Positions 1 through 8,753 of a DNA stretch of 64,000 nt are shown one piece after another (position 1 is the stretch's first letter; every line of letters begins with the position of its first letter). Source of the DNA: Lentibacillus populi (GTDB lineage: Bacteria; Bacillota; Bacilli; Bacillales; Amphibacillaceae); NCBI GenBank assembly GCA_014642895.1, contig BMJD01000001.1, positions 186,001 through 250,000 on the forward strand, written 5' to 3'. The position numbers were made by a program, and so were the translations under genes. Under the pieces are notes generated by a model that was not told the DNA's origin, searched no databases, and saw only the letters and a list, made by a program, of their open reading frames with translations.

Positions 1-335
1 CGCACCACGATAATGCAACAAGTGATTTGGCAAACTTGTTTACTAATGTGGTGACCGATTATGATGATCCGATGGATGATCTTATTGAATTGTTTCCTGT
101 CTATCTCAAAGAAAATAAGCTGACGGAGACCGAATTATCTTTGCTTGCCATTTATTTATTAGACCCAACGGAGTACATAACACGATTAGGGCAATATCGC
201 AAAAACCCATCGGAATATCCACAGGTTGATCAGGTAGTGCAATTACAGCGTTGTCACCGGAAATTATCATTTGCAGTAAAATGGACGGAAAATGTTGATA
301 TATGGCTGGAATCAGATGATGAGCAGGAAAGCTAA
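1..335 (+). CDS. C-terminal part of a CotS/YsxE-like spore coat kinase-fold protein (5' truncated)
   Basis: The reading frame is open from the left edge (codons in phase with base 3) to TAA at 333-335, so only about 110 C-terminal residues are present and the true start lies outside the window. The visible part reads like the helical C-terminal lobe of the CotS/YsxE family of aminoglycoside-phosphotransferase-fold spore coat proteins: an acidic DYDDPMDDL stretch, then LTETELSLLAIYLLDP, then basic helices. B. subtilis ysxE sits directly upstream of valS, which supports this, but the conserved catalytic half is not visible, so the family call is inference. The stop overlaps the stop of the convergent small gene by three bases. 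Confidence 0.55.
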   Translation, partial: HHDNATSDLANLFTNVVTDYDDPMDDLIELFPVYLKENKLTETELSLLAIYLLDPTEYITRLGQYRKNPSEYPQVDQVVQLQRCHRKLSFAVKWTENVDIWLESDDEQES

Positions 336-520
336 ATCCATTCTAAATAAAATGCGATAAATAACCCCACAATAATACCCAGCAGGAAAACATCGAACGT
401 TGTCGGGAAGAACAGTGTACGACATAATTGAAAAATCAGGATAGGCAAGGTACATTTTTCAATCACAAACAAACAGTTTCGTGCCCATGGTGGAAGTCTG
501 TAACGATAATAGCGAGCCAT
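332..520 (-). CDS. Small membrane protein of unknown function, 62 aa
   Basis: I do not recognise this protein. The ATG at 520 is chosen because AGAGGTGATT precedes it at good Shine-Dalgarno spacing; a longer frame to 640 would run into dispersed repeat sequence. The product has a basic, aromatic N-terminus (MARYYRYRLPPWARN), then two hydrophobic segments at about residues 17-33 and 43-60, so it is probably a two-pass membrane protein. It is convergent with the coat-kinase remnant, and a copy of repeat element A ends about 25 bases upstream of its start in the same orientation. It may be specific to this lineage; B. subtilis has no gene at this place to my knowledge. Confidence 0.6.
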   Translation of the reverse strand: MARYYRYRLPPWARNCLFVIEKCTLPILIFQLCRTLFFPTTFDVFLLGIIVGLFIAFYLEWI

Positions 521-544
521 AGCAATCACCTCTTTTGAACACTT

Positions 545-937
545 TTTCGATAGATAAGAAAGTATAAAAATCAGCTCTATTCTGTTCATACCAGAGTAGG
601 CCACGTCCGGCTCCAGCGCCCAGCGGCTAGTATGCAACACCCGCCTCCGTACGATAAGTCAACATCGGTTTGGGTAGGAAGGTAGGCCGACTAAGAACGG
701 GCTTTGCGCCCAACGTCGGCATACCCCTATGAAGGGGCATGTTTCCTTTATCTCCTACGGTTGTTTGTTCGGTTAAAACCGCTGCTTTGCGCAGCAACAC
801 CGAACCACCCTGCTTGGCAGGGCGCAGCATATACGCGGGCCTGCAGGATGCAGGTCATGCCGACGTTGGCACAGGACGTGCCGGTTTTAGTCGGCCTTCC
901 CTAACCGGGCGCTTGCGCCTTTGTTCTCAACTTTAAT
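545..937 (-). repeat. Dispersed repeat element A, copy 1 (longest)
   Basis: Read on the minus strand, the element starts with a GGCGCAAGCGCC-type palindrome. It continues through a GC-rich variable middle containing GTAGGAGATAAAGGAAACA and TGTTGACTTATCGTACGG. It ends with CTAGCCGCTGGGCGCTGGAG, GGACGTGGCCTACTCTGGTA and TTTATACTTTCTTATCTATC. The same blocks recur in order at 9568-9830, 26203-26412 and 47085-47327, and partially at 39020-39105, 51406-51492 and 62708-62764. Three short open frames lie in it on both strands, but none is kept between copies, so I regard the element as non-coding. The 3' end lies just upstream of the 62-aa gene. Confidence 0.85.
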
Positions 938-986
938 ATAATATATGTATAATCCAAGCTGTTTTGTGCAATAGGTATAATTAATA

Positions 987-1015
987 TTGCTTTTTTCGCC
1001 TTTTACCAGTAAAAT
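987..1015 (+). promoter_or_regulatory. Putative sigma-A promoter of valS
   Basis: TTGCTT at 987-992 and TAAAAT at 1010-1015 are separated by exactly 17 bases. The predicted start near 1022 would place the whole T-box leader in the transcript. Two further TATAAT-like strings lie at about 945 and 974 but lack a well-spaced -35 box. Confidence 0.5.
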
Positions 1016-1031
1016 AATGAATAACAAAATG

Positions 1032-1346
1032 AAATGCGATGATAGGGAAGAGTACAGGATAATCGCCTAAAAAGAGAGGGAAATAGTTAGCTGAGAATTT
1101 CCCAGGAAAGATTACCTGGAAGGTCGCCCTTGATGCAGCTTTTTTGAATTTGGGAACAAACGTGCACTAGCTTGATGCTGGATATGCCTTATAATCCAGG
1201 TGCATATATTTGTTTATTCCCCAAAATTAGAGAAAGCCGGATCTTGTCCGTTATCAAGGCCGAGTGTACAAGAGTTTGCTTGTAAACAAAGGTGGTACCA
1301 CGGAAATCTATCCTTTTCGTCCTTTACTGGATGAAAGGGATTTTTT
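1032..1346 (+). promoter_or_regulatory. T-box riboswitch of valS
   Basis: This is a tRNA-sensing leader. Stem I carries an AAGAGTA motif near 1051 and the apical helix GGGAAAT/ATTTCCC with GCTGAGA in its loop (about 1078-1103). A candidate specifier codon GTC (Val) is at 1123-1125 after GGAAG. The T-box sequence GGTGGTACCACGG is at 1291-1303. The competing terminator is a 12-bp stem (1311-1322 with 1329-1340) followed by six Ts at 1341-1346. Uncharged tRNA-Val would stabilise the antiterminator and allow valS transcription, as known for this class. Confidence 0.9.
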
Positions 1347-1384
1347 GTTTTCTGAAAAGGTCAGTTCAAAAGGAGGAGTAATTT

Positions 1385-4030
1385 ATGAGTAAAGATCAAG
1401 GGTCATCATTACCACCGAAGTATAACCCGCAGGAAATTGAGAAGGGGCGTTACCAATTTTGGATTGATGGCAAGTTTTTTGAAGCAACCGGAGATGAAAC
1501 GAAAGAACCGTATACGATCGTCATTCCGCCGCCTAACGTAACAGGAAAATTGCATTTGGGGCATGCGTGGGATACAACCATGCAGGACACGGTTTCGCGG
1601 ATGAAACGGATGCAAGGCTATGATGTGTTATGGTTACCTGGGATGGACCATGCAGGAATTGCTACGCAGGCTAAGGTAGAGGCAAAGCTTAAGGAACAAG
1701 GGAAAAGCCGTTATGATTGTGGCCGTGAGAAATTCATCGAGACGGTATGGGAATGGAAGGAAGAATATGCTGATTTCATCCGAAAACAATGGGAAAAGCT
1801 TGGCCTTGGCCTTGATTATTCAAGGGAACGGTTCACAATGGATGATGGGTTATCAGATGCGGTTCGCGAAGTTTTCGTTACCCTTTATGAAAAAGGATTG
1901 ATTTACCGGGGAGAATATATTATTAACTGGGACCCGCAAACGAAAACAGCACTTTCCGATATCGAGGTTATTTATCAGGAATTACAGGGACATTTTTATC
2001 ATTTTCGTTACCCGTTGAAGGATAGCGACGAATCTATTGAGATTGCCACGACACGTCCGGAAACCATGCTTGGGGATACGGCTATTGCCGTTCATCCAGA
2101 TGATGAACGTTATCAGCATTTGATCGGTCGGAAAGTAATTTTGCCTATTGTCGGTCGAGAAATCGAGATTGTAGCGGATGATTATGTAGATATGGAATTT
2201 GGTTCGGGAGCGGTAAAAATTACCCCGGCACATGACCCAAATGACTTTGAAGTAGGAAATCGCCATAACCTGGAACGCATTCTCGTGATGAACGAAGACG
2301 GAACAATGAATGAAAATGCAGGTAAATATGAAGGAATGGACCGTTTTGCATGCCGGAAGCAAATTGTAAAAGATCTGCAGGATTCTGGCGTTTTATTTAA
2401 GATTGAAGATCATACCCACCAGGTTGGCCATTCTGAGCGAAGTGGTGCTGTGGTTGAACCGTATTTGTCAACGCAATGGTTTGTCGATATGCAGCCACTA
2501 GCTGATGCAGCAGTTGCATTACAAAACAGTGAAGAAAAGGTCAATTTTGTACCAGAACGTTTTGAACGAACTTATTTGCATTGGATGGACAATATTCGTG
2601 ATTGGTGTATCTCTCGTCAGCTATGGTGGGGCCACCGTATTCCAGCATGGTATCATAAAGAGACAGGGGAAGTATATGTTGGAAGAGAGGCACCTGAAGA
2701 TGTAGAAAACTGGGATCAGGATGAGGATGTTCTAGATACTTGGTTTTCATCCGGGCTCTGGCCATTTTCAACCATGGGCTGGCCAGATACAGATTCGGAG
2801 GATTTTAAGCGTTATTTTCCTACCGATGTACTTGTAACTGGTTATGATATTATTTTCTTCTGGGTTGCACGCATGATTTTCCAATCAAAGGAGTTTACCG
2901 GGCATCGCCCATTTAAAGATGTGCTGATTCATGGCTTGATTCGTGATGCAGAAGGACGCAAGATGAGTAAATCGCTTGGTAATGGTGTCGATCCAATGGA
3001 TGTTATCGACAAATACGGTGCCGACTCATTACGCTACTTTTTACTAACAGGCTCATCCCCAGGGCAGGATTTACGTTTTTATTGGGATAAAGTAGAGGCA
3101 ACGTGGAACTTTGCCAATAAGGTATGGAATGCATCCCGTTTTTCGTTGATGAACATGGCGGACTTTTCGTATGAGGATATTGATTTAACTGGTGAATTGT
3201 CACTGGCTGATAAATGGATTCTAACCAGGCTGAATGAAACAATTGAACAGGTTACGAAAAACACCAACAAATATGAATTTGGTGAAGCCGGCCGTCATTT
3301 GTATAATTTTATATGGGATGAATTATGTGACTGGTATATTGAAATGGCAAAGATTCCACTATATGGTGATGATGAAGCGAAAAAGCAAACAACGAGATCG
3401 GTTCTTGCCTACGTTCTCGATAATACGATGCGGATGCTGCACCCGTATATGCCGTTTATAACAGAGGAAATCTGGCAGGCTCTGCCACATCAGGGTCCAT
3501 CGATTACCGTAGCGAAATGGCCAGAATTCCGGGGTGATTTTCATGATGAAAAAGCATCGCAAGAGATGAAGCGGCTCGTATCGATTATTAAAGCAGTGCG
3601 AAATATTAGGGCAGAGGTGAATACACCGATGTCCAAACCAATCAGCTTGTACATTCAAACGGAGGATGAAGCTGTGTTAAAGGAATTGGAAAATGAACGT
3701 GAATACTTGCAGCGTTTCTGTAATCCAAGTGAACTTCTGATCGCTGGCAAAATAGATGTTCCGGAAAAAGCCATGTCGGCCGTTGTTACTGGTGCTGAAC
3801 TGTTTTTGCCATTAGAAGGGTTAATCGACTTCGATAAGGAAATCAAGCGGCTGGAAAGTGAGTTGGACAAATGGAACAAAGAAGTGGAACGTGTCCAGAA
3901 AAAACTGGCTAACGAAGGTTTTGTAAAAAAAGCACCACAAATAGTTGTAGATGAAGAGAAGCAAAAAGAGCAGGATTATCTGGAAAAGCAGGCTAAGGTA
4001 AAAGCACGATTAAGTGAATTAAAAGGATAA
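1385..4030 (+). CDS. valS: Valyl-tRNA synthetase
   Basis: This class I synthetase charges tRNA-Val with valine in the cytoplasm and edits threonine mischarging. The 881-residue length is normal for the family. The HIGH signature appears as HLGH at residues 57-60 after PPPNVTGKL, and the KMSKS loop is at residues 526-530. Between them lie the CP1 editing region and the [10 protein letters not shown] zinc/active-site segment. The C-terminus (about 810-881) is a charged coiled coil, the tRNA-binding arm typical of ValRS. AAAGGAGG stands seven bases before the ATG. Expression is controlled by the T-box leader. The gene is monocistronic and ends at a strong bidirectional terminator. Confidence 0.98.
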   Translation: MSKDQGSSLPPKYNPQEIEKGRYQFWIDGKFFEATGDETKEPYTIVIPPPNVTGKLHLGHAWDTTMQDTVSRMKRMQGYDVLWLPGMDHAGIATQAKVEAKLKEQGKSRYDCGREKFIETVWEWKEEYADFIRKQWEKLGLGLDYSRERFTMDDGLSDAVREVFVTLYEKGLIYRGEYIINWDPQTKTALSDIEVIYQELQGHFYHFRYPLKDSDESIEIATTRPETMLGDTAIAVHPDDERYQHLIGRKVILPIVGREIEIVADDYVDMEFGSGAVKITPAHDPNDFEVGNRHNLERILVMNEDGTMNENAGKYEGMDRFACRKQIVKDLQDSGVLFKIEDHTHQVGHSERSGAVVEPYLSTQWFVDMQPLADAAVALQNSEEKVNFVPERFERTYLHWMDNIRDWCISRQLWWGHRIPAWYHKETGEVYVGREAPEDVENWDQDEDVLDTWFSSGLWPFSTMGWPDTDSEDFKRYFPTDVLVTGYDIIFFWVARMIFQSKEFTGHRPFKDVLIHGLIRDAEGRKMSKSLGNGVDPMDVIDKYGADSLRYFLLTGSSPGQDLRFYWDKVEATWNFANKVWNASRFSLMNMADFSYEDIDLTGELSLADKWILTRLNETIEQVTKNTNKYEFGEAGRHLYNFIWDELCDWYIEMAKIPLYGDDEAKKQTTRSVLAYVLDNTMRMLHPYMPFITEEIWQALPHQGPSITVAKWPEFRGDFHDEKASQEMKRLVSIIKAVRNIRAEVNTPMSKPISLYIQTEDEAVLKELENEREYLQRFCNPSELLIAGKIDVPEKAMSAVVTGAELFLPLEGLIDFDKEIKRLESELDKWNKEVERVQKKLANEGFVKKAPQIVVDEEKQKEQDYLEKQAKVKARLSELKG

Positions 4031-4032
4031 CG

Positions 4033-4076
4033 AAAAAGCGGAATTCCATCATAAAATGGAGTTCCGCTTATATTTG
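4033..4076. terminator. Bidirectional terminator between valS and the ATP-grasp pair
   Basis: A 14-bp stem (4036-4049 with 4056-4069, one G-U pair) has a T-rich tail on the plus side and a T run on the minus side, so it can end both valS and the convergent ATP-grasp operon. Confidence 0.85.
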
Positions 4077-4937
4077 TTTCGTGCTAATCTGTTGTTTTAT
4101 ATGTTCCGTGTATTTTTCTAATATATTTATATCACTGACAGCACTTAGTGTACGTGAGCCGACGACATCCTCGATTTCATTAAAAAGCAGTTTTCCATTC
4201 TTATCTAGTAAAAAGTCAATCCCAACCATATCAAATTCAAAATGTTGCACGATCTTATTGATTATTGCTGTTTCCTCAGGCTTTAAGGAATACCATTTCG
4301 CTGAGCCACCAAGTTTATAGTTCGCCCGAAAATCGGTATTGCTTTCTCTAATTACGGCGCCAACAATTTCTTTGCCGACCACGAATACCCGAACATCTTT
4401 TCCGAGTGAAACATTACAGGCCTGAATAACGATGTCGGTTGCCGCAATGGCTGATTTTCGCTTGCCCCACTCCGCTTGATTACGAATGAGATAAACCTGC
4501 TTACCTCCTCTGCCAAGAGCCTCCTTTACCACAAGGGGATAGGTAATTGGCGGCTGTGATGGCAGATTATCGGTTTTTAGAAAAAAGGTATCTACCATCG
4601 GAATTCCAAGGGAATTGATATGATGATGGGTTAATGCTTTATTATTGCATATCACCGCAATCCTGGATGAATTAAACACGGGTACGCCGAGTGCTTCCAG
4701 ATGCAGACTTAATAATGGCTCTATTGTCCGAATAACAGCGAAGTCCGGCAATTTTACTTGTTTCTTGTTGTACAGGACAGTTCGCTGATTGCTGGCAATA
4801 CCGATTGTCAGATCTTCCCGGAAAATAAGCCTGAGTGACATATCTTTTTGCCCAGCTTCTTCGATAAACCACTGAATATATGCTTCATTCTGGACAGCAT
4901 CTTTTTTACTGTATAGCAGCCAACCGCTATATTTCAT
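4068..4937 (-). CDS. RimK-like ATP-grasp ligase, second of a tandem pair
   Basis: The 289-residue product has the ATP-grasp fold. The nucleotide-binding lysine segment is YPLVVKEALGRGGKQVYLI near residues 133-151. The metal-binding end is DMVGIDFLLD followed by LLFNEIED near 236-257. ATP-grasp enzymes of the RimK group join a carboxylate to an amine through an acyl-phosphate, so the product may be a small peptide or an amino-acid-modified protein; the substrate is unknown. The ATG at 4937 overlaps the upstream stop (TGATG) and has GAGGGG eight bases before it; a GTG sits one codon earlier. The N-terminus MKYSGWLLYSKKD aligns with that of the upstream paralogue, so the two arose by tandem duplication and are probably translationally coupled. 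Confidence 0.8.
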   Translation of the reverse strand: MKYSGWLLYSKKDAVQNEAYIQWFIEEAGQKDMSLRLIFREDLTIGIASNQRTVLYNKKQVKLPDFAVIRTIEPLLSLHLEALGVPVFNSSRIAVICNNKALTHHHINSLGIPMVDTFFLKTDNLPSQPPITYPLVVKEALGRGGKQVYLIRNQAEWGKRKSAIAATDIVIQACNVSLGKDVRVFVVGKEIVGAVIRESNTDFRANYKLGGSAKWYSLKPEETAIINKIVQHFEFDMVGIDFLLDKNGKLLFNEIEDVVGSRTLSAVSDINILEKYTEHIKQQISTKQI

Positions 4938-5839
4938 CACGATCGCCCCTCATTCGTCAACGTTTCGCTAATATAGCGGATGATAAAATCGGCAGCATTA
5001 ATGTGCGTACAGTCGTACATATTGCGGATATGAGCGTTCGAGTTAATTTCACAGATGATTGGTGTATGGTCCGGTCCGAATAATAGATCCACCCCGGCAA
5101 AATCGGCACCAATCGCTTTCGTTGCTGCTACGGCGATTTTCCGTTCGATCGCTGATGGCTGGTATGCCTCCATCGTACCGCCAGCTGTTACATTCGCCCG
5201 GAAATCATTCGAGGCATACCGGGTCATTGCTGCAACGACGTGATCACCAACAACTTGCAGCCGCATGTCTTTTCCTGAACTTGCTGCAATAAATTCCTGA
5301 AATACAAATGGTCGCTCCTGAATTTCCCTTACCTTATCCATCATCTCCTTTTCGGTATGAACCAAATAGACTTGTTCACCAAAAGATCCAAAGGCTTCCT
5401 TTATTATCATGGGAAATCCTAATTGATCAATGATAGAGCGAATATTTTCCAATTCAACGGTCGCTGATCCTGGGAAAATCTTGGGAGCAGCTATGGTCTT
5501 CGGGATTGGCAGATGATGCTGGGCTAAAACCTGATAAGTGGCAATTTTATCATCACTAATGGCAATCGCGTTTGCCGGATTAAATACACGAATCCCCAGC
5601 AATTCCAATTGTCTTGCCAAATAAATATCCTTGTCGGTAAAAATGACGAAATCGGGTAAACTATTTCCGCCTATTAGTGAAAGCCGCCGATCGTCAAGAT
5701 ATGTAAGTAAATCATTATTTTTGTACAAATTCGTTTCGATTCCTTGTTTTTGCGCAGCCTCATGGAACCATTCCGCAAAATCAAGGAACTTATTTCCAGA
5801 TAAATGGCCATTATAAATAATCCATCCGTTTACGTTCAC
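4937..5839 (-). CDS. RimK-like ATP-grasp ligase, first of a tandem pair
   Basis: The product has 300 residues from a GTG at 5839, which follows AAAGGAAC and matches the N-terminus of the downstream paralogue (VNVNGWIIYNG against MKYSGWLLYSK). A longer frame to 5917 lacks a ribosome site and reaches into the divergent folC promoter region. ATP-grasp motifs are visible: FPMIIKEAFGSFGEQVYLV for the nucleotide, and ADFAGVDLLF plus IICEINSNAH for magnesium. Both paralogues also share a conserved SGKDMRL/LGKDVRV stretch and a DFRAN motif. The family includes RimK, LysX and glutathione-synthetase-like ligases; no substrate can be assigned from sequence. It is divergent from folC. Confidence 0.8.
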   Translation of the reverse strand: MNVNGWIIYNGHLSGNKFLDFAEWFHEAAQKQGIETNLYKNNDLLTYLDDRRLSLIGGNSLPDFVIFTDKDIYLARQLELLGIRVFNPANAIAISDDKIATYQVLAQHHLPIPKTIAAPKIFPGSATVELENIRSIIDQLGFPMIIKEAFGSFGEQVYLVHTEKEMMDKVREIQERPFVFQEFIAASSGKDMRLQVVGDHVVAAMTRYASNDFRANVTAGGTMEAYQPSAIERKIAVAATKAIGADFAGVDLLFGPDHTPIICEINSNAHIRNMYDCTHINAADFIIRYISETLTNEGRS

Positions 5840-6022
5840 AAGTATGTTCCTTTCTATGTACCAGTTTAGTATTTTTCGGTCAATATTCCTGCTATAATAA
5901 GGGTATATTTTTTGCACTTTAAGAACTATAGATTTTTTAGGGTTATAGTATCAGAAAAACTTCAGCATCCGCTATTATGGACGAGGCGAATGCCAAGTTT
6001 TTTCAAGAAAAGCGGTGTACAT

Positions 6023-7309
6023 ATGTTTGACAATTTTCAGCAAGCGACAGTATTTTTTGCAAACAGGAAAATGTTCGGGATCAAACCGGGACTTGATCGA
6101 ATGCACCGATTGTTGCAGTTGCTTGATTGCCCGCAACATAAGTTAAAAGCAGTCCATGTTGCCGGTACAAACGGAAAAGGATCAACTATTCATTATTTAA
6201 AAGCTGCATTACAAGCAAATGGCAATCGCGTTGGTGTCTTTACCTCTCCAAGCCCTATTGGGTTAACCGGTCATATATTATTCGATGACCAGCCGATCTC
6301 TGAGACAGCCTTTGTACATTTATTAAATGAGATGTATCCTGTCATCCAAAAACTCGATAGCATGAATAATCATCCTACTGAATTTGAAATTATTACAGCA
6401 ATGGCCTTTGTTTATTTTGCTGATCAGGTCGATATAGCACTAATTGAAACGGGAATGGGTGGCAGGGAAGATACGACAAATTGCTTTACCCCCATTATTT
6501 CTATTATAACAAATGTAACACGGGATCATATGGCTTTTTTAGGAAATACCGTAAAAGAAATCGCCTTTCATAAAGCGGGAATTATTAAACAAGACAGACC
6601 TGTTGTCATTGGTGATATGAACCCGGAAGCATTTGCAGTTATCGAACAAGAGGCATATAGAAATAACGCCCGTATTTATCAATTCGCGCAAGATTTTACA
6701 ACTACGAGTATGGGACAGGTAGAAAACAACCAACATTTTATGTGGTCCTGTAGCGGTAAAAAAATGACCGTTTCTTTAAAAATGAGGGGGAAACATCAGG
6801 AAATCAATGCATCGGTTGCAATAATGGCGTTATCGTTACTTAAGATGCATGGTTACCCCGTTTCCTGGGACAAAGCAATAGCCGCGATTGGCAGGTCACA
6901 GCTGGCAGGGCGGTTCGAGCTCATTTCTGACAATCCGTCCGTTATTATTGATGGAGCACATAATGTAGCTGGTATTCAGTCGTTCATTCGAACAGTTTTG
7001 CGTCATTATCCAGATCGGGAAAGACATCTGATTTTTGCGGGCTTTAAAGATAAAGAATTAACAATGATGCTGAATCTGTTATGTGACCACTTTGCATCGA
7101 TCACAATTACAACATTCGATCATCCGAGAGCAATAAATGCGGAATCGTTATACCGGGCAGTCTCATGCAGGAATAAATTGCTAGAACCAGACTGGCATCA
7201 TGCGGTTAAGCAAATTTGCAACGAAACGGCTCGGCGGGATAAAGTTTTTTTTATTACAGGGTCGTTGCATTTTATTCTGCAAGTCAGGAAATATTTTAGG
7301 GGAAAATAG
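6023..7309 (+). CDS. folC: Folylpolyglutamate synthase / dihydrofolate synthase
   Basis: FolC adds glutamate to dihydropteroate and extends the polyglutamate tail of folates. The start is set at the ATG at 6023 (MFDNFQQAT), because bacillar FolC proteins begin with this kind of sequence; the open frame reaches 5912 but the extra 37 residues have no family match and no ribosome site. The product is 428 residues. The P-loop GTNGKGST is at residues 48-55. TEFEIITAMAF, GMGGREDTTN and the KAGIIK lysine region follow, and DGAHN is in the C-terminal domain. In B. subtilis folC also follows valS; here the ATP-grasp pair lies between them on the opposite strand. Confidence 0.93.
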   Translation: MFDNFQQATVFFANRKMFGIKPGLDRMHRLLQLLDCPQHKLKAVHVAGTNGKGSTIHYLKAALQANGNRVGVFTSPSPIGLTGHILFDDQPISETAFVHLLNEMYPVIQKLDSMNNHPTEFEIITAMAFVYFADQVDIALIETGMGGREDTTNCFTPIISIITNVTRDHMAFLGNTVKEIAFHKAGIIKQDRPVVIGDMNPEAFAVIEQEAYRNNARIYQFAQDFTTTSMGQVENNQHFMWSCSGKKMTVSLKMRGKHQEINASVAIMALSLLKMHGYPVSWDKAIAAIGRSQLAGRFELISDNPSVIIDGAHNVAGIQSFIRTVLRHYPDRERHLIFAGFKDKELTMMLNLLCDHFASITITTFDHPRAINAESLYRAVSCRNKLLEPDWHHAVKQICNETARRDKVFFITGSLHFILQVRKYFRGK

Positions 7310-7404
7310 GTATTATGGTCAGAGAGGAAATAAAGTCGCTGTTCATGAGGATTTACACACTATAACAATAGAAGATGGGTCCTTATTCTTTTTTCCATGT
7401 TATA

Positions 7405-7456
7405 GTACTTGTTCAAACTCTCGCCGCTTATCATTTGGTGACTTTTTGAACATCCT
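7405..7456 (-). repeat. Element B (MITE-like), internally deleted copy
   Basis: On the minus strand this reads AGGATGTTCAAAAAGTCACC, then AAATGATAAGCGGCGAG as in the full copies at 49484 and 62474. It then jumps directly to an AGTTTGAAC right end. Both termini are kept but the interior is lost. Confidence 0.7.
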
Positions 7457-7591
7457 TGTACAGCCTTCACTTTTGACATTTCTTGAAAAATTATGTTGAA
7501 CGTTTTTTTTACAAGAGTGACAAAACTCGTCTTACTTTGCAGTTTAGCTGTGCTAGAGTTAAAAAAAGAAGCAGCAAAGTGAGGGGAGAAC

Positions 7592-8506
7592 GTGAGCAAA
7601 AAGAAACCAATAGTCATATGGATGAACGGAAAAAAAACAAAGATTGGACAAGATATGACCAATGAAAAAAGACCATTTCATGATGAACAGGCTTCAGCAT
7701 TGGAGGATTCAGAAAAAAATGAACAGGTTCCAACTTTTGATCGTTATCACTCCCTGGATGACAAGTATGATCACTACGGAAAGGCTAAAAAAAGAACCGG
7801 AAACTATAAAACAATTATTATTTCTGCAGTATCGGCTGTACTGATCGGTATATGTCTAGGTATTATTATGTTGCATATGTTTGATGGAGTTGGTCACGAA
7901 GCAAACAGCGGAATGGATAACAGCGGACTGGCCGATACAAGCTCCGTGAGTAATAATACGGACGACAAGTCTGATCAGAATGGTTCCAGTTATTCGGTGG
8001 AACAATTAAACGCCTTTGTGTTGCAGGCTGGTATTTTTTCATCTAAGGAAAATGCCGCAGAATGGTCCGGGAAATTTAAAAATGCCGGGTTTCCAACGGT
8101 AATTTGGAAACGGGACGGTCAGTTTTTTCTTCTGGCAGGTATTGCCGATACAAAAGAACAAGCAGATCTGTTTTCTGCTGAATTCACCGATTTCGAAATT
8201 TACGCAAAGGAATGGAATACCAAAAAAACGGAAATAAAGGTAACTGCCAAAGAACATGAATGGCTCCAGTCCTTTACTGACCTGTGGCGTGATTCTGTTA
8301 AAAAAGTTGGTGCAGGTGAGGCGTTATCGGCCGACGCATGGCAAAAATTAGTCAATGGTTTTCCAAAAAAGGGAGAAGGCATAGCACCATTTCATAAGCA
8401 GTTAACGAAGTCGCTTCAGCAGATGGAAGAAGGAAATGCTGTGAGCGGTCAAGTATTCCTTTTGGAGCAATGGTCGCAATATGAAGAACTGATCCTGAGT
8501 AAATAA
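7592..8506 (+). CDS. spoIIB: Stage II sporulation protein B-like, SPOR-domain membrane protein
   Basis: SpoIIB acts at the sporulation septum and helps septal peptidoglycan thinning at the start of engulfment. The 304-residue product starts at a GTG with GAGGGGAGA before it. It has a charged cytoplasmic N-terminus and one membrane helix at about residues 73-96. A low-complexity Ser/Asn/Asp linker follows, then a SPOR-type domain at about 140-205 (AFVLQAGIFSSKENAAEW and FFLLAGIADTKEQADLF), then a helical tail. Location between folC and radC matches spoIIB of B. subtilis. The comC and maf genes that accompany it there are absent here. The call rests on position and domain order rather than strong sequence identity. 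Confidence 0.82.
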   Translation: MSKKKPIVIWMNGKKTKIGQDMTNEKRPFHDEQASALEDSEKNEQVPTFDRYHSLDDKYDHYGKAKKRTGNYKTIIISAVSAVLIGICLGIIMLHMFDGVGHEANSGMDNSGLADTSSVSNNTDDKSDQNGSSYSVEQLNAFVLQAGIFSSKENAAEWSGKFKNAGFPTVIWKRDGQFFLLAGIADTKEQADLFSAEFTDFEIYAKEWNTKKTEIKVTAKEHEWLQSFTDLWRDSVKKVGAGEALSADAWQKLVNGFPKKGEGIAPFHKQLTKSLQQMEEGNAVSGQVFLLEQWSQYEELILSK

Positions 8507-8561
8507 ATACGGACGGTAGACGATAGCGTCAATAAGCCGTTTTGCTGCTATTATCGTAGAT

Positions 8562-8597
8562 CAGAAAACAGGTATTTTGCAAATACCTGTTTTTACA
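8562..8597 (+). terminator. Terminator after spoIIB
   Basis: A 13-bp perfect stem (8565-8577 with 8581-8593, loop TGC) is followed by Ts. A second, weaker hairpin lies at about 8619-8656 in front of radC. Confidence 0.8.
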
Positions 8598-8753
8598 TTT
8601 TAACGATTAAATGAGGCCGCAAAATCCATTTTTCCTCTAAGAGAAAATTGGATTTTAGTAGAGAAAAAGCAGCTGAAAATACTATTTTACCAGTTTGTCG
8701 AAAAAGGCCATAACCGCTACTATGGAAATTACGAAAACAAGGAGGGGAAAATA

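Noticed and set aside
627-936. Three overlapping open frames of 65-67 residues on both strands
   Set aside because: They lie in repeat element A, are rich in composition bias and are not kept in the other copies.
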